NCBI GenBank assembly: GCA_029266835.1
Contig: JAQSWD010000003.1
Coordinates: forward strand, 52,434-116,433
Length of the DNA: 64,000 nt
Direction: 5' to 3'
DNA from: Steroidobacteraceae bacterium
Lineage (GTDB): Bacteria; Pseudomonadota; Gammaproteobacteria; Steroidobacterales; Steroidobacteraceae
Shown here: one piece after another, positions 59,177 through 64,000 of the stretch
How the letters are laid out: every line of letters begins with the position of its first letter
Numbering within the stretch: the stretch's first letter is position 1
Notes under the pieces: generated by a model
The model's database searches: none
Told to the model about the DNA's origin: nothing
Seen by the model: the letters and a program-made list of their open reading frames with translations, nothing else
Made by a program: the position numbers and the translations under genes

Positions 59177-61141
59177 TCATTTTCCTTTCGCCAGCTGCCG
59201 CTCCAGAAAGGTCACCATCGTCTTCTGCTGGAAGTCGCGGTTCTGCTTTTTGCGGAACCCGTGACCCTCGTCCTTCGCCGCGAGATACCAGACCTCGCCG
59301 CCGCGCGCGCGGATCTTCGCCACCATCTGCTTCGATTCGTTCGCGGGCACGCGCGGATCGTTGAGGCCCTGCACCACGAGCAACGGCTTCGAGATGCGGG
59401 CCGCGCTGGTGAGCGGCGATATCCTCTGTAGATAGGCGCGCATGCGCGGCAGGCGTTCGTCGCCATATTCCACACGGCGCAGGTCGCGTCGGTAAGCCGA
59501 GGTGCTCTCGAGGAAGGTGACGAAGTTCGAGATGCCCACCACGTCGATGCCGCCTCGCAGCCGGTCGCCGTAATGCACCATCGCGGCCAGCGACATGTAC
59601 CCCCCGTACGAGCCGCCGTAGACGAACACGTTCTTCGCGTCGAGGTCGCGCTGCGCGCCCACCCACACCAGCAGCGCGCCGAGGTCCCTGACCGAATCCT
59701 CGCGGTCCTCGCCGTTGTCGAGGTTCAGGTAGGTCTTGCCGTATCCCGATGACCCGCGCACGTTCGGCGCGATCACCACGAAGCCCATTTCGCGCACCAG
59801 GAACTGCGTGAACGGCGAGAAGGTGGGCACCGCCTGCGATTCCGGCCCGCCATGGATGTCGATGATCACGGGGCGCGGGCCGGTGAAATCCGTACCGGCC
59901 GACGGTCCCCTGGATGGACGATAAATGAATGCCGGTATCTGCCGCTGCTTGCCGCGCTCGCGGTCGAAGGTCGGGAATCGAATGAGCTCCGCGGCCGCGA
60001 ACTGCAAGGGATCGATGGCCCCGACCTCGCTCTTCGTGTAGCGCGTGAGCTGGTTGCGCTCGAGCTCGAGGACGAACACATCCCTGGGCGATTGCGAGCT
60101 TTCGAGCGTCATCGCGAGCTTCTTTCCCGTGCGATCGAATGCGATGCGACCCACCTGTCCGTCGGGCAGCGGCGGCACGATCTCGGAGCGGTTGGCCAGA
60201 TTGATGACGGTGAGCCGGTCGATGCCGTCGACATTGGCCACCCAGGCGAGATAACGCCCGTCATCGCTGCGCGCGAAAGCGTTGATGTCCCAGGGGATGT
60301 GCGCCGTGATGACTTCGGCGGCGCCCGTGACCAGATCCACGCGCCGCAGTTGCTCGAACTCGCTGTCGCGGTTGGTGATGAGATAGACGCTGCGGCCATC
60401 CGCTGAGAACTTCGCCTGCGACACGCTGGCGACGTCCTTGCCTTCGCTGATCGGCGTGAGCGCGGCCGACGCCACATCCATGACGTAGAGATGGCCTTCG
60501 TTCGCCGACACGCGGTTGACGATGAGCAGCTTGCCGTCGTCGGGCGACCAGTCCTGCACGGCCCAGCTCTTCTGAAAGCCGTTGAACACCAGGCGCGGGG
60601 CGGCGAACTTGTTAGCCGGCTCGGCGATGTACAGGTCGTAGCTGACGCCGTCGCGTCCGGTGCCGTGATAGGCGACGCGCCGCCCGTCGTGCGCCCAGAC
60701 GGCGCCGCCGTACAGACCCTTGCCGTCGGAGATCATGCGCACCGCGCGCGTGGCGCTGTCGTACCAGTGGATCTGCGCGTTCTCGTTGCCGCCCTGATCT
60801 TTCAGAAAGATGAAGCCGGGGGCCGTAACCGATTGCGGCGAGCGTGCCACCGTGACGGGCTCGCGGTAGAAAGTGAGCTGCTCGCGGTCGGCCAGTGGCC
60901 CCGCCACACGATGGAGTTGTTCGGCGTCGCCGAAGCGGGTTGATATCAGAACCGAACCATCGGGCAGCCAGTCGACGAAGCTCGCGCCGCGAGCATTCAT
61001 GTAGTCCTCGAGCCGGGCCGTGAGCGGCGTCTCGACTTCGGGAATGTTGTCGAGCACGAGATTGCCTCGTTCCACCACCGCCGCGTCAGCAACCCGCGCC
61101 ACGAAACAGAGACTCATCGCCAGGAGTATTTTCACTTTCAT
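59177..61141 (-). CDS. Exported S9-family prolyl oligopeptidase-like serine peptidase
   Basis: 654 residues. A signal peptide (MKVKILLAMSLCFVARVADA), a beta-propeller of about 370 residues, then the alpha/beta-hydrolase domain (about 400-654). The catalytic triad is Ser511 in VYGGSYGGYMSL, Asp595 in QGLNDPRVP and His627 in DEGHGF. The oxyanion part HGGPESQ and NVRGSSGYGK are typical of acylaminoacyl/dipeptidyl peptidases. It should digest short peptides in the periplasm. The ATG at 61141 is 6 bp from the start of the divergent MBL gene, so one promoter must lie inside a coding region or one start is further in. Confidence 0.93.
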   Translation of the reverse strand: MKVKILLAMSLCFVARVADAAVVERGNLVLDNIPEVETPLTARLEDYMNARGASFVDWLPDGSVLISTRFGDAEQLHRVAGPLADREQLTFYREPVTVARSPQSVTAPGFIFLKDQGGNENAQIHWYDSATRAVRMISDGKGLYGGAVWAHDGRRVAYHGTGRDGVSYDLYIAEPANKFAAPRLVFNGFQKSWAVQDWSPDDGKLLIVNRVSANEGHLYVMDVASAALTPISEGKDVASVSQAKFSADGRSVYLITNRDSEFEQLRRVDLVTGAAEVITAHIPWDINAFARSDDGRYLAWVANVDGIDRLTVINLANRSEIVPPLPDGQVGRIAFDRTGKKLAMTLESSQSPRDVFVLELERNQLTRYTKSEVGAIDPLQFAAAELIRFPTFDRERGKQRQIPAFIYRPSRGPSAGTDFTGPRPVIIDIHGGPESQAVPTFSPFTQFLVREMGFVVIAPNVRGSSGYGKTYLNLDNGEDREDSVRDLGALLVWVGAQRDLDAKNVFVYGGSYGGYMSLAAMVHYGDRLRGGIDVVGISNFVTFLESTSAYRRDLRRVEYGDERLPRMRAYLQRISPLTSAARISKPLLVVQGLNDPRVPANESKQMVAKIRARGGEVWYLAAKDEGHGFRKKQNRDFQQKTMVTFLERQLAKGK

Positions 61142-61147
61142 GCTGAT

Positions 61148-62113
61148 ATGTTGCCGCAAGCCATGAGTGCCGTCATGCCGCGACTGACCCGATTCGCAGA
61201 AGGTGTCACTGCCGTCGACACCGAGTACGTACGCCCGCAGATGGATGCGGCTCACGTGGTCGTCTCCGACGGACAGGCCGCCATCATCGATACCGGCCCG
61301 AACACCGCCGTGCCGCTGGTGCTCGCCGCGCTGTCGGAGCTGCAGATCGCGCCCGACGCGGTCCGCTTCCTGTTCCTCACGCACGTGCACCTGGACCATG
61401 CCGGTGGCGCCGGCGGGTTGATGCGCGCGCTGCCCAATGCCGCGTGCGTCGTGCACCCGCGTGGGGCGCCACACATGATCGACCCTGGGAAACTCATCCA
61501 GGGCACACGCGCGGTGTACGGCGACGAGTTGTTCGCGCGCTTGTACGGAGAAATCCTGCCCATCGCGCGTGAACGCATCGTGATCGCCCAGGATGGTCAG
61601 CGATTCACCCTGCCCGGCCGGGAGTTCGAGTGCGTACACACGCCGGGACACGCCCTGCATCACCAGGCCATCGTCGATCACGCTACCAACTGCATCTTCA
61701 CCGGCGACACCTTCGGCATTTCGTATCGCGAGTTCGATACGGCGCGTGGTCCGTGGATCATGCCCACCACCACGCCCACGCAATTCGATCCCGCGCAGTT
61801 GAAGGCGTCCATCATCCGCCTCATGCAGTTCCGGCCGCGTCGGTTATATCTGACGCACTACAGCGAGGTCGGCGATTGCCCGCGCCTCGCCAACGACATG
61901 TACGATGCCATCGACCAGTTCGCGGCGATCGCGCGCAAGCACGGGCCGCATGACCTGTCACGCCTGCGCTTCGAACTTCGCGCGCTGGCGCACGAGTCGT
62001 TGCGCGAACATGGTTGCACGATGAGCGCCGCCGCCATCGACGCCATCCTCAACAAGGACTTCGAACTCAACGCCGCGGGCCTGGCCGCCTGGTTGCAACG
62101 CGACGCCGCCTAA
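61148..62113 (+). CDS. Metallo-beta-lactamase fold hydrolase
   Basis: 321 residues from the first ATG; ATGs at 61163 and 61175 are also plausible and would leave room for promoters. The metal motif THVHLDHAGGAGG is complete, with further ligands in VHTPGHALHH, FTGDTFG and LTHYSEVGD. After the core (about 15-245) there is a helical C-terminal extension of about 70 residues. The family is broad (glyoxalase II, lactonases, others), so the substrate is unknown. It is followed 13 bp later by a DUF2269 membrane gene. Confidence 0.9.
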   Translation: MLPQAMSAVMPRLTRFAEGVTAVDTEYVRPQMDAAHVVVSDGQAAIIDTGPNTAVPLVLAALSELQIAPDAVRFLFLTHVHLDHAGGAGGLMRALPNAACVVHPRGAPHMIDPGKLIQGTRAVYGDELFARLYGEILPIARERIVIAQDGQRFTLPGREFECVHTPGHALHHQAIVDHATNCIFTGDTFGISYREFDTARGPWIMPTTTPTQFDPAQLKASIIRLMQFRPRRLYLTHYSEVGDCPRLANDMYDAIDQFAAIARKHGPHDLSRLRFELRALAHESLREHGCTMSAAAIDAILNKDFELNAAGLAAWLQRDAA

Positions 62114-62126
62114 CTAAGGTCGCACC

Positions 62127-62606
62127 ATGCTGTATCTCGCGCTGAAAACCGTGCACGTGCTGGCCGTGGTGCTGTTCCTCGGCAACGTCATCACTGCCAT
62201 CTTCTGGAAGGCGCATGGGGATCACATGTCCGCAAGTGGGGGCGACCTGCGCGCCCGCGTGCAGGCGCTGGACGGCATCATCAGGGCCGACCGAATCTTT
62301 ACCGTGCCCAGTGTGCTGCTCATCCTGGCGACCGGTGCCACGCTGGTGTTCGTCGGTAACCTGTCTTTCTTCACGCCGTGGATACTGTGGTCGCTGGTGC
62401 TGTTCGGCGCCGCGGGCGCGGTGTTCGGCGCCCGCGTGGGACCGTTACAAAAGAAACTATTGGCCAACGCGCAGGCTGGCCTTGCGGGCCAATGGAATGA
62501 AGCTGAATACCAGGCGCTGTCCAGCAGCTGGCAGTCCTGGGGCTGGGTAGCCACGGGCGCGCCGCTGGTGGCGGTGGCGTTGATGGTGCTCAAGCCCACG
62601 GGGTGA
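62127..62606 (+). CDS. DUF2269-family four-helix membrane protein
   Basis: 159 residues, four hydrophobic helices. The opening LALKTVHVLAVVLFLGNVIT carries the conserved His and Gly-Asn, and IFTVPSVLLILATGATLVF plus TPWILWSLVLFGAAGAVFG follow. The conserved His in helix 1 suggests possible haem or metal binding, but function is unknown. It follows the MBL gene by 13 bp in the same orientation, probably in one operon. An AAGG ribosome site lies upstream. Confidence 0.85.
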   Translation: MLYLALKTVHVLAVVLFLGNVITAIFWKAHGDHMSASGGDLRARVQALDGIIRADRIFTVPSVLLILATGATLVFVGNLSFFTPWILWSLVLFGAAGAVFGARVGPLQKKLLANAQAGLAGQWNEAEYQALSSSWQSWGWVATGAPLVAVALMVLKPTG

Positions 62607-62626
62607 CGAGGCGTCAGGAGTAGGAA

Positions 62627-62656
62627 GGGGGGCAGTCCCCTATGGGGACAGTCCCC
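62627..62656. repeat. Two GGGG(A/G)C-A-GTCCCC palindromes before the bkd operon
   Basis: GGGGACAGTCCCC (62644-62656) is a perfect 6-bp palindrome around a central A. An imperfect copy, GGGGGGCAGTCCCC, ends 4 bp before it. The TGGGGAC word links it to the dispersed repeat family. It lies just upstream of the operon start and may be a leader hairpin or operator. Confidence 0.5.
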
Positions 62657-62667
62657 GATCTCCTAAG

Positions 62668-63936
62668 ATGCGCCCCATGCCAAGACTTCACGTACCCCAA
62701 CCACCCACGCGACCGGGTGACAGGCCCGACTTCACCTACGTCGACCTGTCGCCCGCCGGCGCGATCCCCAAACCCGACGTCAACGCGCGCGCGCGTGACA
62801 TGGAGGAATGCGCCACGGGATTGATCCGTGTGCTCGACGACAAGCACGAGCCCGTCGGCCAGTGGAATCCGCGCCTCGATGCCGAGGACCTGCAGGTCGG
62901 CCTGCGGCACATGCTGCACACCCGCATCTTCGATGATCGCATGCAGCGCACGCAGCGCCAGGGAAAGATCTCCTTTTACATGCGCTCGTACGGGGAAGAG
63001 GCCGTGTCCGTGGCGCAGGCCATGGCGCTGCAGCCGGGCGACATGTTGTTTCCTTCTTATCGCCAGCAGGGCGCCTATCTCGTCCGCGGCAAGCCCATCG
63101 TCGACCTGATGTGCCAGCTGCTGTCCAACACGCGCGACATGTGCAAGGGCCGGCAGCTGCCGGTGATGTATCACTGGAACGCCGGGCGCATCTTCTCCAT
63201 CTCCGGCAACCTGACTACCCAGTTCCCGCAGGCCGTGGGCTGGGCCATGGCGGCCGCGATCCGCAACGAGGATCACATCGCCGCCACGTGGATAGGCGAG
63301 GGCGCGAGCGCCGAAGCCGATTTCCACCACGGTTTGCTGTTCGCCGCCGTCTACCAGGCGCCGGTGATCATGAACATCGTGAACAACCAGTGGGCCATCT
63401 CCACGTTCCAGGGAACGGCCGGCGGCGAGCAGCGCTCGTTCGCGGCGCGCGGCCCGGGATACGGCGTCGCGGGCATCCGCGTCGACGGCAATGATTTCCT
63501 CGCGGTTTACGCGGTGACGCAGTGGGCGGCGCAACGCGCGCGTACCGGCGGTGGCCCGACGCTCATCGAGCTCGTCACTTACCGCGCCTCGGCGCATTCC
63601 ACCAGCGACGATCCGTCTCGCTACCGGCCCAAGGAAGACTACGAACACTGGCCGCTGGGCGACCCGGTGGAACGGCTCAAACAACATCTCATCGCGCGCG
63701 GTGACTGGAGCGAGAAGCAGCACAAGGAACTGCACGCCGAACTCGACGCGCAGGTGCAGGCGGCGTGGAAGGAAGCCGTCTCCTATGGCGCGCTCAACGA
63801 GGGCCCGCGGCTCGACCGCCACCTGATGTTCGAGGACGTCTACAAGGAGTTCCCCGCCAACCTGCAGCGGCAGAGCGAGCAGCTCGCCGAAGAGATCAAG
63901 CTCAATGCCGAGCTCGGCCTGAAAGGAGCCGAGTAA
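62668..63936 (+). CDS. bkdA1: Branched-chain 2-oxoacid dehydrogenase E1 component, alpha subunit
   Basis: 422 residues from 62668; an ATG at 62677 is also possible. Thiamine-diphosphate motif: GEGASAEADFHHGLLFAAVY then IVNNQWAIST (GxGx~26NN type). The N-terminus DFTYVDLSPAGAIPKPDVNA, the phosphorylation-loop-like region YRASAHSTSDDPSRYRPKED and the length fit BCKDH E1-alpha rather than pyruvate dehydrogenase. It decarboxylates 2-oxo acids from Val, Leu and Ile in the complex with E1-beta, E2 and E3. The stop overlaps the next ATG by one base (TAATG), so the subunits are co-translated. Confidence 0.95.
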   Translation: MRPMPRLHVPQPPTRPGDRPDFTYVDLSPAGAIPKPDVNARARDMEECATGLIRVLDDKHEPVGQWNPRLDAEDLQVGLRHMLHTRIFDDRMQRTQRQGKISFYMRSYGEEAVSVAQAMALQPGDMLFPSYRQQGAYLVRGKPIVDLMCQLLSNTRDMCKGRQLPVMYHWNAGRIFSISGNLTTQFPQAVGWAMAAAIRNEDHIAATWIGEGASAEADFHHGLLFAAVYQAPVIMNIVNNQWAISTFQGTAGGEQRSFAARGPGYGVAGIRVDGNDFLAVYAVTQWAAQRARTGGGPTLIELVTYRASAHSTSDDPSRYRPKEDYEHWPLGDPVERLKQHLIARGDWSEKQHKELHAELDAQVQAAWKEAVSYGALNEGPRLDRHLMFEDVYKEFPANLQRQSEQLAEEIKLNAELGLKGAE

Positions 63937-64000
63937 TGGCGCAGATGAACATGATCCAGGCGCTGAACTCCGCCATGGACGTGATGATGGCGCGCGACCC
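63936..64000 (+). CDS. bkdA2: Branched-chain 2-oxoacid dehydrogenase E1 component, beta subunit, start only
   Basis: Only the first 21 codons are in the window: MAQMNMIQALNSAMDVMMAR, a typical E1-beta N-terminus. The AAGGAG ribosome site lies inside the end of bkdA1 and the ATG overlaps its TAA. The rest of the operon lies beyond the right edge. Confidence 0.85.
   Translation, partial: MAQMNMIQALNSAMDVMMARD

Overview
The window is GC-rich bacterial chromosome with dense, mostly well-spaced genes. I see no rRNA, tRNA, CRISPR array, prophage or intact insertion sequence. Gene content and order point to a gammaproteobacterium outside the enterics, probably near Steroidobacterales/Nevskiales/Xanthomonadales. 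The support is the E. coli-like order yibN-grxC-secB-gpsA with envC divergent, the order glnA-(DUF4124 gene)-ntrB-ntrC, a XanB2/FkbO-type chorismatase, a PEP-CTERM protein and four large TonB-dependent receptors (TBDTs). The genus is inference only.

Left part (1-13 kb): a truncated membrane sensor; a secreted GH11 xylanase with a CBM60-like module; a LysR regulator divergent from a pirin; a carbohydrate-type TBDT divergent from a FadR-type GntR regulator and next to a periplasmic nucleoside hydrolase (possible nucleoside-scavenging locus); ogt; a PEP-CTERM protein; and a three-gene phospholipid cassette (CDP-alcohol phosphatidyltransferase, acyltransferase, CDP-diacylglycerol synthase) resembling E. 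coli ynbAB.

Middle (13-32 kb): a FecI-FecR-TBDT surface-signalling set whose receptor appears frameshifted inside its STN signalling domain; a bufferin-type RiPP operon (bufA1-bufB-bufC); two tandem TBDTs; a chorismatase; an acyltransferase; glyQS; and a Xre-RES toxin-antitoxin pair.

32-49 kb: the nitrogen-control block glnA-DUF4124-ntrB-ntrC, with a visible sigma-54 promoter and NtrC site before glnA; a nested palindromic repeat; a 53-residue membrane protein; pyrD; a Sel1/TonB-C protein; a trmL lacking its central part; gpsA-secB-grxC-yibN; envC, a GGDEF/EAL protein and a C-terminal processing protease; then DedA, SRPBCC and PF04020 membrane/accessory genes.

49-64 kb: a 223-bp element with 28-bp terminal inverted repeats that could be a MITE or a structured RNA; an EamA transporter; a peptide-use operon (POT transporter, M2 peptidase, OPT transporter); tatABC; dtd; a dihaem cytochrome c; an S9 peptidase; an MBL hydrolase; a DUF2269 protein; and the start of a branched-chain 2-oxoacid dehydrogenase operon. 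Fragments of one short dispersed palindromic repeat family (core GGGGAC/GGGGTC) recur through the window.
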